Shown piece after piece: positions 1 to 10,600 of a DNA stretch of 56,305 nt. The first letter of the stretch is position 1; each line of letters opens with the position of its first letter. A program made the translations under genes and the position numbers. The notes beneath the pieces were generated by a model. That model had not been told where the DNA came from. It was given only the letters and a program-made list of their open reading frames with translations, and searched no databases. Source of the DNA: Akkermansia sp. (GTDB lineage: Bacteria > Verrucomicrobiota > Verrucomicrobiia > Verrucomicrobiales > Akkermansiaceae); contig JAFQGD010000056.1 in the NCBI GenBank assembly GCA_017398355.1, positions 1 to 56,305 of the forward strand. Reading direction: 5' to 3'.

Positions 1-270
1 TCCTGTCGGAGTTATATGTCTTGACGATGGAAGAAAATGCAGCATGGCTTATCAAAGCATTGACAAGCTGCGCACACAATGGTAGGTTACTGCTCGGAGA
101 TTGGTTCATTTTTTTTTAGCACCGCCAGTTTAATAGCTGGCACCCCAGAACTCAATCTCCATTTTTGTTTTCTTTTATTTCGTTGATATTTTTTCCCTCA
201 TGGCCCCCTCTTTCTTTAGAACGCTTTTTGGACAGCTATGGCGTTTGCCCTGGCCTTTGGGTGTCTAATC
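1..270. other. Intergenic stretch, possible 3' tail of a gene
   Basis: No convincing gene is seen here. In the third forward frame an ORF that is open at the window edge runs to a TAG at 117-119 (38 codons). It could be the tail of a gene lying upstream, but it has no recognisable motif. A weak hairpin (arms 124-130 and 135-141) follows, then T-rich sequence up to the promoter of the next gene. Confidence 0.3.
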
Positions 271-298
271 TTGACCTTTTAACGAATTGGAGTATACT
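271..298 (+). promoter_or_regulatory. Promoter of the PH-like gene
   Basis: TTGACC at 271-276, a 16-base spacer and TATACT at 293-298. The ATG at 308 lies 9 bases after the -10, so the expected transcript has a leader of only 2-3 bases. Confidence 0.6.
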
Positions 299-307
299 GG
301 GTAGAGT

Positions 308-766
308 ATGGAAGATGCGTTGACTCCCGATGAACGACAGCAAATCAGTTTGATGTTGAATCCCGCAGAGGAAGTGCTCTGGCAGGGGCGTAGCTTGGCT
401 GCTTCGCGCAGGGAAGTAGCTTCGCCTGTTGGTTTGGTGCAGCGTTTGCGCTCGTGGTTTGGGGCCAAAGCCCCCCGGCCGCTGGTGGAAGCGGAGTTGT
501 CTCATCTCTATGTGCTTACCAATAAACGTGTTATTGATACGCTTGGCGGGAAACTCGTGCAGGAGTGGCCCTTGATGCTAGGCATGGTGCAAAAAGTGGA
601 GTTGCGGGAAGACGCATCCGGTGATATTGTTTTTGATTATGCGCCTGGGGCTGCAGCGGGAATGCTGTTGCCTTGTGGTATTCTGCAAGTGGCAGATGTG
701 GCGGGTGTACAGGCCAAACTGGCCGCTGCCATTGATGCCGCTTATCTGGCCTCTCCTTGGACATGA
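308..766 (+). CDS. Small PH-domain-like protein
   Basis: A 152-residue soluble protein of unknown role. It opens with a charged helix, then shows the layout seen in bacterial PH-like (DUF304/bPH) domains: an early 'EEVLWQGRS' strand, a central 'YVLTNKRVI' strand (about residues 73-81) and alternating hydrophobic strands to the end. There is no signal peptide or clear membrane segment. It stands alone on the plus strand behind its own promoter and converges with the HAD gene, their ends being 5 bases apart. The ATG at 308 is chosen because the promoter places transcription start 2-3 bases upstream. The family assignment is from pattern only; function is not known. Confidence 0.6.
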   Translation: MEDALTPDERQQISLMLNPAEEVLWQGRSLAASRREVASPVGLVQRLRSWFGAKAPRPLVEAELSHLYVLTNKRVIDTLGGKLVQEWPLMLGMVQKVELREDASGDIVFDYAPGAAAGMLLPCGILQVADVAGVQAKLAAAIDAAYLASPWT

Positions 767-771
767 GCCAA

Positions 772-1452
772 TCACACCCCCAGCAGGCACCCCAGAAGGA
801 ACGAGAGCTTGCCAATTCCTTTTGTCGGGCGCAGAATTTCCGCATGAGGATGAGCTGCTGATACCGTTTGATCCGGGTTGACGAGCACCACCTGCTCGCA
901 AATACTCAGCATGGGCAGGTCTGCTCGGCTGTCTGTGTAGCCGATATCCGCATGCTCAACTCCCATCTGCCGCAATCGTATCACTTTATTGGCTCCTTTA
1001 TTGTTGCCAGGTGCCTCAATTCGGGGGAAAAGAGGGATGCGGGCAGGGGCTTCTACAGGGGTGCCGATGATATGGGTGAACCCCAGTTTTTCGCCGACTC
1101 CTTGTGTCCACCAATTCGGAGATGCAGAACAAAGAATCGTTGTATCACCCTGCCGTCGGTGGCGCTCAATCCGCTCACGGAGAGCAGGGTAGATAGCTGG
1201 CAGGAGCTCCTCATCCACAAATTGGCGGCACTCCGCCTCCATCGTTTCGCGCTTCATCCCCCATGCGTAGGAGAGGAAAAGGCGCTTCATTTGTTCTGTG
1301 TTGAGCACATTGAGCGCGCGCAATATGCCACATGGAAGCACCAGTAGCAAATACATGCGCCGCCACCCATACCGCCGCAATATCCAGCGGGCAAAGCGGA
1401 GCTGCGAATCCCCCGCAAAGAGGGTGCCATCCATGTCGAAGAGGGCTATCAT
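772..1452 (-). CDS. HAD-superfamily IB phosphatase (SerB-like)
   Basis: A 226-residue hydrolase of the haloacid dehalogenase superfamily, subfamily IB. Motif I 'FDMDGTLF' (residues 5-12) carries the nucleophile and acid/base Asp pair, motif II is 'LCSAS' (about 107-111), and motif IV is seen in 'YTDSRADLPML' near residue 172. An alpha-helical cap lies between motifs I and II and contains a hydrophobic patch (about residues 33-47). Members dephosphorylate phosphoserine, polyprenyl or sugar phosphates; the substrate here cannot be told. The start overlaps the stop of the rhomboid gene by 4 bases (ATGA), so the two are probably translated from one mRNA. Confidence 0.8.
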   Translation of the reverse strand: MIALFDMDGTLFAGDSQLRFARWILRRYGWRRMYLLLVLPCGILRALNVLNTEQMKRLFLSYAWGMKRETMEAECRQFVDEELLPAIYPALRERIERHRRQGDTTILCSASPNWWTQGVGEKLGFTHIIGTPVEAPARIPLFPRIEAPGNNKGANKVIRLRQMGVEHADIGYTDSRADLPMLSICEQVVLVNPDQTVSAAHPHAEILRPTKGIGKLSFLLGCLLGV

Positions 1453-2189
1453 TGTCCGTACTTGAGCTTATCGTGCAGTTTCCATGCCAGCATGATGATA
1501 GCGCCCATGATGATGCCACCCAGGTGCCCGGCTTCCCCGCCTGCATTGCTCAGGTTGAAAAGAATCGTACCGCTTGCTATGCCGATAATCCACATAGCAA
1601 AGGTGCGCATCTTGAGTGTCACCGGCGGGAAGAGTAGGGATATCCGGACATCCGGATACATGAATGCAACAGCCACCATCACCCCATATATTGCAGCACT
1701 GGCTCCTACCATGGGTATCATTTGCCAAGGTGTCACAAAACCATCATAGCCTACGTACTGCGCCAGTTCATTGACTGCTGCAATCGTTTGTGGATTGGTG
1801 GGGAGGGTGGTGTACAACCCCATTGAGGCAAGCAGAGAGGAGAAGAGTGCCCCGGCTACCCCGCATGTTAAATAATATGCCAAGAAGCGGCGCCCTCCCA
1901 TGATTTCCTCTATAGCCGGGCCAAAGAAGTATAATGCCCACATATTAAAAATAATATGTCCCAAATTTGCATGCACAAACTGGTAGCTTATCAGGCGCCA
2001 TAATTCCCCTTCCATAAAGCAAGTGAACCATGAGTACGCCCCAAAGATGTGGAAGACTGAATCTTGCGTGTCTGACCACGGGATGGACAAAGCCAACAGG
2101 GACGGTTTTTGCACGGCTAAACCAATTACAAAGACGGCAATGTTAATGATGATGAGGGATGCTGTAACGCTGATATGACGTTGATTCAT
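1449..2189 (-). CDS. Rhomboid-family intramembrane serine protease
   Basis: A 246-residue polytopic membrane protein with about six transmembrane helices. The rhomboid signatures are present: 'HANLGHIIFNMWAL' (HxxxxHxxxN, about residues 73-86), the catalytic serine in 'GASAAIYG' (about 162-169) and the catalytic histidine in 'AGHLGG' (about 220-225). The long loop between the 'YYLTCGVAG' helix and the serine helix is an insertion relative to short rhomboids. It would cleave transmembrane substrates within the bilayer; targets are unknown. It is followed by the HAD gene with a 4-base overlap and lies 54 bases downstream of the MntR-like gene. No Shine-Dalgarno sequence is seen. Confidence 0.88.
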   Translation of the reverse strand: MNQRHISVTASLIIINIAVFVIGLAVQKPSLLALSIPWSDTQDSVFHIFGAYSWFTCFMEGELWRLISYQFVHANLGHIIFNMWALYFFGPAIEEIMGGRRFLAYYLTCGVAGALFSSLLASMGLYTTLPTNPQTIAAVNELAQYVGYDGFVTPWQMIPMVGASAAIYGVMVAVAFMYPDVRISLLFPPVTLKMRTFAMWIIGIASGTILFNLSNAGGEAGHLGGIIMGAIIMLAWKLHDKLKYGQ

Positions 2190-2243
2190 AGTGGGGCAAA
2201 CGGGCGACTGTTAGCGGTGAGATGTCGCGTTCGGGTGCTGTGT

Positions 2244-2639
2244 TCAACTTTTGGTACTGTGTGACACTATTTTTGCTGCAATACCGTCAATTTCATCCTT
2301 GGTGAGCAGGTGTTCCAGTAGGCAGGCTGCTTCTCCTGCTCGCTCGGCTTTTAATCCCGCCACTTCTGTCATGAAACGGTAAAGCACACGGTGTGCGCTA
2401 ATCACGTTCTCCGCATGCTGTGCTCCTTTCTCTGTCAGTTGGATAGGGCTGTACTGCCGGTATTCAATCATACCCAAATCAGCCAAGCGCCGCATAGCTG
2501 CTGTTACACTGGGTTTTTTCACTCCCAGCATTTCCGCTATATCGCTCACTTGTGCACAGCCGTTTTTGTGGCACAGGTGGCCTATGGCCTCCAGGTAATC
2601 TTCAGCACTGCGGCTTAGCTTTGTCGGGGTATTACTCAT
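2244..2639 (-). CDS. MntR/DtxR-family metal-dependent regulator
   Basis: A 131-residue repressor of the MntR class (no SH3 domain), which normally controls Mn or Fe uptake. The N-terminal winged helix spans about residues 1-65 ('VKKPSVTAAMRRL' is the recognition helix). Metal-ligand positions of MntR are matched: Asp and Glu in 'AEDYLEAI', His in 'SAHRVLY', and the Glu/Cys/Glu/His cluster in 'EAACLLEH'. The ATG at 2639 overlaps the TGA of the RNA methyltransferase gene (ATGA), which fixes the start and suggests translational coupling. A longer reading frame starting at 2666 would run inside the upstream gene and is not favoured. No metal transporter is adjacent. Confidence 0.82.
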   Translation of the reverse strand: MSNTPTKLSRSAEDYLEAIGHLCHKNGCAQVSDIAEMLGVKKPSVTAAMRRLADLGMIEYRQYSPIQLTEKGAQHAENVISAHRVLYRFMTEVAGLKAERAGEAACLLEHLLTKDEIDGIAAKIVSHSTKS

Positions 2640-3856
2640 GCTTTTTTGCAGAGGGTTGCCACGCATTCCAAATGCTTGGTCTGGGGGAATAAATCGAATG
2701 GCTGCACTTCTACCACCTCATACCCGGCTTTATCGAACTCTGCCAAATCACGAATTTGCGTTGCCGGGTTGCAGGATACATAGACCACGCGTTCGGGGCC
2801 GAATGCAAAGAGCTGGCTCAGGAATGCCATATCGCATCCCTTGCGTGGGGGATCAATCACTACAGCTGTTTCTTCGGCCGGGAAATCCACTTGTTCAAAG
2901 ATGGCTTCTGCGCTGGCGGCCAAGAATTCAGCATGCGATATGTTGTTGCTGCGTGCATTGGCTCGTGCCCAGTCAGCACTCGTCTCGCTTACCTCCACCC
3001 CAAGCACCTTTTCAAAGCGGGATGCCAGCGTAAGCGCAAATAATCCGCTGCCGCAGTACGCATCTACCAAGTACCTGGCGCCACCGGCGCAAGCTTGGCG
3101 CGCCACGTAATCCGTGAATGCCGGTAATATGTACGGGTTATTCTGAAAAAAGTCTCCGGCCAAGAAATTGAATGTGAGCTCGCCCACTTTTTCTGTGCAG
3201 ACCGCGTTGTTGTTCGTAATCACGCTGCCTTCGCTCACCCGCATCAACAGGGTTGCCCCACGCTTATACTGCCCCGCTGCTTGGTGTACTGCTTTTCGCA
3301 GCGCCGGCAATGCCGCGTTGATGGGCTCCATGGCTATGGGGCATTGTTTCACATCACAAATCTCACTGCGTGAGCCCGCCCGCAAAAAACCGATACTTCC
3401 CATGCGAGCCTCTTTAGGCTTTTGAAAATGCGGTGTTATCTTGGAGCGGTAATGGTATATCTCTGGGGAGGCGATGGCGGGTTTTACCGGCAGCTCTAAT
3501 CCGGCCTGCAATCGCAGCAAATCTGCCACCTGCGCCGTTTTCCACTCCAGTTGTGCGGTGTATTCCAAATGCTGGTATTGGCAGCCACCGCAGTAACCGA
3601 AGACCGGGCATTGGGGCTCCACCCGCCGGGGAGACGACTCCAGCACTTCTACCAAGTCTGCCATCGAGCAATTTTTATCGTTGCGATAAATACGTGCTCG
3701 TACACGCTCGCCCGGCAGGGTATAGGGCACAAAGACTACCCAGTTGTCGATGCGGCCTACGCCGTCTCCCATGTTGGAAAGATTATCAATCACCAATTCC
3801 ACCTCTTCATGGTAGGCAAATGGTGTCGGCACAAATTTACGAGGAGGAGTAGCCAT
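2636..3856 (-). CDS. rlmD: 23S rRNA (uracil-5)-methyltransferase, RlmD/RumA type
   Basis: A 406-residue class I SAM-dependent RNA methyltransferase of the TrmA/RumA group, which makes 5-methyluridine in 23S rRNA. An N-terminal TRAM domain (about 15-75) is followed by the iron-sulfur ligands in 'CPVFGYCGGCQYQ' (about 83-95), the SAM-binding 'LVDAYCGSGLF' (about 263-273) and the C-terminal catalytic region with 'VVIDPPRKGCD' and 'VYVSCNPAT', whose cysteine is the expected nucleophile. Length fits the family. It lies between the lipoprotein gene (6-base gap) and the MntR-like gene (4-base overlap). RlmCD-type dual specificity cannot be excluded. Confidence 0.85.
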   Translation of the reverse strand: MATPPRKFVPTPFAYHEEVELVIDNLSNMGDGVGRIDNWVVFVPYTLPGERVRARIYRNDKNCSMADLVEVLESSPRRVEPQCPVFGYCGGCQYQHLEYTAQLEWKTAQVADLLRLQAGLELPVKPAIASPEIYHYRSKITPHFQKPKEARMGSIGFLRAGSRSEICDVKQCPIAMEPINAALPALRKAVHQAAGQYKRGATLLMRVSEGSVITNNNAVCTEKVGELTFNFLAGDFFQNNPYILPAFTDYVARQACAGGARYLVDAYCGSGLFALTLASRFEKVLGVEVSETSADWARANARSNNISHAEFLAASAEAIFEQVDFPAEETAVVIDPPRKGCDMAFLSQLFAFGPERVVYVSCNPATQIRDLAEFDKAGYEVVEVQPFDLFPQTKHLECVATLCKKA

Positions 3857-3862
3857 ACCTTA

Positions 3863-4417
3863 TCAGTTCTTTTCTTCTCCGGTCAGCTTTCCGTGTATGT
3901 CCATCGGCAATGCTGTCGGCAGCATCGGCGAGCGGAATCCGTGTTGTTCTGCGCTGTTGGGGAGGAATGATGCAGCCTCGTTCACACTGGCAGCCTCCTC
4001 CGGCGGTGCGTATTGCCCCATGCGCAGAGCCTTTCTCCCCGGTATGCTCGAGGGCAGCACTTCCGTATCTTGCATGGTGCCTTCATTGTCCGTTTGTGTG
4101 GGGGTGGTCTCTTGCTCTTCTGGCGCGTTCGTACTCCCGGCTGTATCTTCCGCCAGCAACTTTTCTGCGGCGGCTTGCTGTTCCGGCGTGGGTGTTACCG
4201 CTCCTGTTTCCTCGGTGCGTTCTTCTTTTTTCTGCACCTGGGCTTCTTCCTTGTCCTCTTTTTCTTTCACCTCATCTGCTTCCGGCTTTTTTGTGCTCGC
4301 CTCAGCTGCTTTTTCCGGTGGCGGCAGCAAATCATCGATAGTTTGTTGTTGAAACGGTGTACATGCTACCACAGCCATACCGATTGCTCCACTCAGGACT
4401 GTCCCATAAATCTTCAT
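3863..4417 (-). CDS. Acidic, low-complexity lipoprotein
   Basis: Predicted outer-envelope lipoprotein of 184 residues. The signal peptide 'MKIYGTVLSGAIGMAVVAC' ends in a lipobox (AVVAC) with Cys19 as the lipidation site. The rest is Glu/Lys/Ala/Pro-rich and probably disordered, including a strongly charged stretch of repeated E and K residues. No enzymatic motif is seen. Start choice: a promoter (TTGCAT, 17 bases, TAACAT) ends 7 bases before the ATG at 4417, so the longer frame from a TTG at 4453 is really the -35 box. An in-frame ATG at 4426 has a purine-rich AGGA upstream, but it overlaps the -10. It is first in a unit with rlmD and the MntR-like gene. Confidence 0.65.
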   Translation of the reverse strand: MKIYGTVLSGAIGMAVVACTPFQQQTIDDLLPPPEKAAEASTKKPEADEVKEKEDKEEAQVQKKEERTEETGAVTPTPEQQAAAEKLLAEDTAGSTNAPEEQETTPTQTDNEGTMQDTEVLPSSIPGRKALRMGQYAPPEEAASVNEAASFLPNSAEQHGFRSPMLPTALPMDIHGKLTGEEKN

Positions 4418-4424
4418 GCACCAC

Positions 4425-4453
4425 ATGTTAGCATCCTTCGTTGGCGTATGCAA
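4425..4453 (-). promoter_or_regulatory. Promoter of the lipoprotein-rlmD unit
   Basis: On the minus strand TTGCAT (4453-4448), a 17-base spacer and TAACAT (4430-4425) end 7 bases before the ATG at 4417. A leaderless transcript is predicted. It is divergent from the promoter of the giant gene. Confidence 0.6.
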
Positions 4454-4553
4454 GCTTAATCCCCCCCTTGTCTCGTCTTTCCGGCGAGGAGCTGTTTGGA
4501 AGGGGGATTCACTTGTTTTTTTCTTCTTCTCTTGTCATTTCCGGTCTTTAAGC

Positions 4554-4591
4554 TTGCCTACGGGGGGCTCTTGTGCTACCATGCTATGGTA
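4554..4591 (+). promoter_or_regulatory. Promoter and operator-like dyad of the giant gene
   Basis: TTGCCT (4554-4559), a 17-base spacer and TACCAT (4577-4582) form a promoter with an expected start near 4589 and a leader of about 34 bases. The -10 is half of a perfect dyad, TACCAT-GCT-ATGGTA (4577-4591), which covers the -10 and the start point as an operator would. Further GCTA/TAGC bases flank it imperfectly. Confidence 0.5.
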
Positions 4592-4622
4592 CTAGCATTC
4601 CTTTCTTACCCTCTTTTATCAT

Positions 4623-7600
4623 ATGAGACTGCGCCTCAATACCTCTCTTCGCCGTGCGCTGATGGCAGCCATGGCAACTGCATGCACCCTTTTATCCTCC
4701 ACCGCTTGGGGCGGTGTGGCAGATGCGCGCTATGACTTACAGTATTACTTGGATTTTGCCCGCAACAAGGGCATGTTCTCGGCCGGAGCTACGAATATAT
4801 CCGTGTATTTTAAAGATGGTAATGGGCAGAGCAACCCCACGATTCCGCTGATGCCGAATCTGGACTCGTATGCCCAGCGCGGGCAAGTGATAATGGGCTC
4901 TTTATCACCTTTGGGGGGCGCTAATTTGGTGGCGCCGCAATATGTCAACAGTGCATACCATTGCCCGGAGAGTGATGTGTATTTCCTCTCCGAAAACGGG
5001 AGCATGGCCGTGTGCTACTCATCGACCGGGTATACGGGTACGGGTGCGGGCGACTGGAGTATGCAGCGCCTCAACAAGGTTGTGACCGAGGTGGCCTACA
5101 CCCCCATGGCAAGCGAGGCGTTCCTCCTTTCTCTCAATTACGGGGATTGGCTGTACCGCTTGGGCAATGGCGGTTCATTTGATACGGAGGGCAATGGCTT
5201 GAACCCCGGCAGCAATGCCTTGGGCGGTATGATTGATGTTGCTTCCGTGTCGGTTTTGACCAATCAGGGGGATTACCGTATTCATGCCTCGTTGTGGCAA
5301 CAAGGCCCGCCCTTGGAGATTGGCGTGACGCAGGGGGATAGCGGCAGCCCCGTCTTTGCGTGGGATGCGGACAATAACCGCTTCCTCTACTTGGCATCAC
5401 TTTCCTCGGGCAACCCGGTTGCAGGGTATAGCAACTACCTGAATGCGCACAACAATCCGGAGAAAGCGCAGGCTTTCATGGATAATTATACCATCAGCGT
5501 GAGCGGGTTTTCCGGGGAGGAAACCATCATTTGGGGGGCGCAGGATGGTTCCACCGGCAAAGGACAGCTGACACAGGGGGATACCTCATACGAATATACC
5601 GGCAGCGGCACCTCCAACTCGGTGAAAGACCACATGGGGCTCACGTTCTCTACCGCAGATGCGCAGAATATCCAAACCCAAACGCTGGAGCTGCAAGGCA
5701 GCGTGAATATGGGGGCAGGTGCGCTCACCTTTGATAGTGGTAGCTGGAAACTTACGGAAACGGACGCTTCGCACACCTTCAACAGCGCCGGTTTCGTGGT
5801 GAACGCAGGGGCGGAGCTCACGCTTGAACTCACCGCCTCGGCCAATGAAGAATGGCGCAAGGTGGGGGAAGGTATCATGACTATTGCCGGCAGTGGTGAC
5901 AACAATGCCGTGCTGCGTGTGGGCGGCGGCGAAACCAAGTACATCATCGAGACAGATGAGTCCGGCAACATCACCGGCTGTACCTTGGGCAATGCGGGCG
6001 AAACCCGCCTGGCGCGTCAGGACGGCTATGCCGCTTCCTCGGTGCGTCTGGAGGGCGGTGTGGCCATCATCGTGTTGATGGAGGATGGTCAATTCAAGAC
6101 CAACACCACAGCGGGGGATACGTTCACCTTCGGCAACGCCGGCGGTTTGCTCAACCTCAACGGGCACGATTTGACTTGGGGGGTCATCAATCAACAAGGC
6201 TCCGGCACGGGGGCTCGCATCGGCAACTTTACCCCGCTCAATGAGACCACCCCCGGCAAGGCTACATTCACCTATACCGGTACGGGGACTTTCCAAGGCT
6301 GCTTCATGGATGAGGGGGCGGACGGCGCACAACTGGCTGTCAACTACAACAATGCCGATGGCGGCACTTGGGTGCTCACCGGCAATCACAGCAATGCCGG
6401 CGGCTTCACGGTCAGTGCCGGTACCATGGTGCTGCAGGGCTCCAACACCCCGCATGTGATGATGACCGATAGCGGCGACTGGACCTACGCCACCATGATG
6501 GGTGCCGATGTCACCGTGAAGAGCGGTGCCACGTTCCGGCTCTCCCACCATGCGCTTATGACCGGCAATGTCACGGTGGAAAATGGCGGTTCGTTTGTGC
6601 TCAATCAAACGGTCAATGCTGTGTCAGAATCCATCAGCGGCAGCTTGCGGCAGGACATGACGGATAAGTTTGCTTATTCATTCAAGGGGGATGTGACACT
6701 GAACACCGGAGCCACGATGAGGGCGGATATCAGCTCTCCTGTTGCCACCACCATGCAAGGCAACATTACCGGCACCGATACCAATATAACACAGTTCACC
6801 AAACAAGGAAGCGGTGTGCTGGTGGTGCAGGGCAATGTGAATATACCCGTGGGTGCTATTGAGACCGGTGGCTTGGTCATTCATAAGCCCACAGATTCAA
6901 GCAATTGGTGGAGATGGAATATCGGGGAGCAAGGTTTCCTTGCCGTGGTGGGAATGGAAAATAGCGAAGTGCTGAAATATGTGGGGACGAGCTCTTCCGG
7001 TGTGTTGGCGCTTACTCAAGATCAGACGACCGCACTGGATCTTTCCTACCGCCAGAACCTGTACATCGGCGCGTATGGGGATAAAGCCATCACCTATGGT
7101 ACGGCAGATGCGGAGCTTGCAGCCAATAGCAACGGACAGTGGTTGCTGGGCGGTGGTACCGGTACCCTTGAGGTGGCTTTTAAGCTTACCGGGGAGAACG
7201 ACCTTATCATCGGCAATGAATATTCCTCCGGCACGGTGCATCTTACCAATACTTCCAACGATTTTACCGGCACAATTTACATCAAAGGCCTCGGCAATAT
7301 GCTGACATACGAGAATGGTGCTTTGGGGCAGGCTAAAGTCTCTCTCTCCTATGGCAATGCCATGTCCCTTTATGATGCCTCCCAATTTGACATCATCGAT
7401 ACATCTGCTTCCGGTGTTTTGGCCATTGCCTCGGGCGATGCAGATTTGAACTTGAGCGGTAAGAACTTTTCGCTCGGTGCAAACGGTGATTTAACCTACA
7501 CCGGCACGCTGACGGTGGGTGCGGAAGATACATACCGCTTTGGCGGTGTGGGTAATCTGACGCTTGATACGGCGCTGAATCAGTCTACTAAGATGGAGCT

Positions 7601-10600
7601 GGATGGGCAGGGGATGAGTGGCAGCAGTGTCACCTTTGCACGCCAAAATGCTTTTGCGGGGGATATTGTTGCGGGGGGCGGGTTGTACTTGGATTCGCCA
7701 AACAGCACGGGCAATATCGCTATTCATGCCGGGCATGAAGAAGCGTTGGCCGCTGCATCTTCCATCGAATTGCAGAAGGGAGCCACTCTTTACACGGATG
7801 GCAAAAATCTGACCGTCAGCAATCTTTCTGTGCAGACCGGGGCTGCCGTTGCTAACACGACTACTCAAGATTCCACGCTGCAGCTTCATGTCACAGAGAA
7901 TACTTCGACCACGATTGCGAACGGTGCTCTTCAGGAAAATCATTATGAGGTAGCAGAAGATGTGTATGAGGTGGCCGGTATTCACTTGGTCAAAACCGGT
8001 GCAGGCACGCTCACCCTTGGTCAGCATACTTCCTGGACCGGCGGCCTGACTGTCAAGGAAGGTACGGTGAAAGTCAACGGTAATTGCAGCGATACGGTGG
8101 GATTGGGGGTTACCGGCATGAGCATCATGGTGGAGGCCGATGGTACTTTGGACCTGACGTTCAATCGTGTGTCCAGTGGTGATATTGATCAGACTCGGTT
8201 ACCTCAGTACATCAAAGGCAACGGTACGGTGCGTGTTTCATCCGGTGGTGCTATTCTTTTCTCTGACAACGCTGCGGGGTTCACCGGCACGGTAGAAGTG
8301 GCGGGCAATACTCGTTTGTATATAGGTAAAAACTTGTGTGGGGTCATATCTCCTCATGCTACATATGAAAACTTGGCCGTTTTTAAAGATGCCACCATCA
8401 ATGTCACGGCCGGTAGCCAGGCACGTATTACCAATATGTTCCGCTACGGAGAAGTGAACGGCAGCGCTTCCACGACGAGCGCAGATTTCATTATCGCCGG
8501 TACCGGCTTTGCCGGAACTGACAACGGACTTTACGGTTCCGGCTCTGAGCCTCTGCTCGTTGCAGCTCTCAACTCGGGTGCTTTGAGTGTGGATTTGGGT
8601 TCTGTCATTACCGGTAACGTAACGCTGGCAGATGATGCGACTATATCTTCGTGGTCAAAAAATGCCACTGAGACCTTTAACTGGGGCGGGCATTACTATG
8701 GGCAAAAACAATATGGTCGGAGTAACAAGCTTGGCGGTACGCTTCGCGGGCTCATTTTGGGTGCGGGCAAGACTTTGACCTTGGGCGGCAACGAAGGCCT
8801 GACCTTCACGGCAGACTCGGCCAACACCTACGGTGATTTGCTGATAAGCAACGGCAACGGCAACAATGATGACAAGTTTGCCCTGCGTTTGAATGGTGGT
8901 GCCGCACGCAGCCAAACCAGCACGGCGCTGGGTACCGGTTCGGTGACTCTGCAAGACGGCCTTATCCTGCGCCTGGCCGGCACCGGCACGGCGGATAACA
9001 CGGATATTGTCTACACCTATGAGAACGGCATCAACGCCGGAGCGGGGGCTACGCTGCAAAGCTACAACATCACCAACCGCCTGACAAACGCCGTCGTGAT
9101 GAGCGGAGATAGCCTGAACCTGGCCACGGCTCACGGCGGTGTGTTGGAACTGGCAGGGGGCATTAACGGCAGCGGCACGTTGAATGTAGCGGCCGGCTCC
9201 AAGGTGATATTGGGCTCTGCCTCTGCCGGCAACGCGCAGTTCATCGGCACCGTGGCAGCCGGTGCCGGGGCAGATATCACCCTGGCTTCCCCCGCTGTGA
9301 TGGATGCGGATACCACTTTCACCGGCACGGATAGCCTCACCCTGCGTCTCTGCGGCACAAAGGATTTCACCCTTGGCGGCATTTCCCTAGCCGGTTCTCA
9401 GGTGACAGTGGATGAAGTGACAACAACCACCCCTACCTCCCTCACTCTGCATTTTGACTTCACCAACACCCCGGTGGCAGCCGAGGCAGATACGTGGAGC
9501 ACCCTCACGCTGAAAGATGCCATCACGGCAGATAGCACCACCATTGCGCTGGATTTGAACATGTTCAGCGAAATTAACAGCGGCTCTTATACGCTTATTT
9601 CACAAGCCGGGAGCAGCACGAACTACACCTTGGCGGATACGATGAACGGCCGCTTGAGCCTCTCTACGGAAACCGGAGCGCTGGTGTTGACCGTGGGGGG
9701 AGATAACCGCCTGTATTGGCGTACAGACGGCGAGAGCCCAGATTGGAATACCACAGATGCCAACTGGTATTCCGATGCCACCGCATCGCAAGGCCTTACA
9801 GCCTTTACAGACTCGGCTAATGTGATGTTGGATGCCTCCGGCACGGAAGAGGGGAACAGCGCGGAAAACCGCGAGACCATCACCCTGAGCGATACCCTGA
9901 CCGTAGGCACCATCGGTGTGCAGGATGAAGCCTATGAATTGACCGGCACCGGTGCTATTTCTGCCACATCTTTGACCGTCGGTGCGGGTGGTGATTTGAA
10001 ACTCAGCAACACCGGCGCCAATACCTTTGCCAACGGCATCGTGGTGAATGATGCCTCCTTGACGATCAGTTCCGCTGCTGCGCTGACGGCGAATGTCAGC
10101 GTGGAAAACGATGCTTCTTTTGCTCTGGTCGGCGGCAGCATGACCGGACAGCTGACGGTGACGGATGCCTCCGCCTCCCTCTCCAATGCCACCTTGACCG
10201 GCAATATCAAGACTGATGGTACGGGCTCCCTGAGCCTGAGCGCTGCCACATTCAGCAATGCCGGCAGTTCCATCGCTTTTGATTATGGTAGCCTTTCCGT
10301 GACGGCCGGGACACAGCTCGGCGGTACATTCAGCTGGGTGGAAAACCAACCCACCGTGCAGGTGGAGAACATGGCGATTGCCGGTGGTACGCTCACCTCG
10401 ACCGTGGCTTTGCAGGCCGATTCGCTGGATATGGCAAGCGGTTCTGCTTTGGTTCTCAATCATTCCACCGGGGCGCAGTCATCCATCAGTACCATTACCG
10501 GTGCAGGTTCTCTGACCAAGCAAGGCTCAGATGCTTTGTCCTTGGGCTCCGCAGCGCTTAGCTATGCCTCATTGCAAGGGGGCGAGACGAGCATCACGGG

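Noticed and set aside
3897..4459. Plus-strand frames of 140-150 codons opposite the lipoprotein gene
   Set aside because: They are Ser/Leu/Cys-rich shadows of the Glu/Lys/Ala repeat on the minus strand, which has a lipobox and a good promoter.
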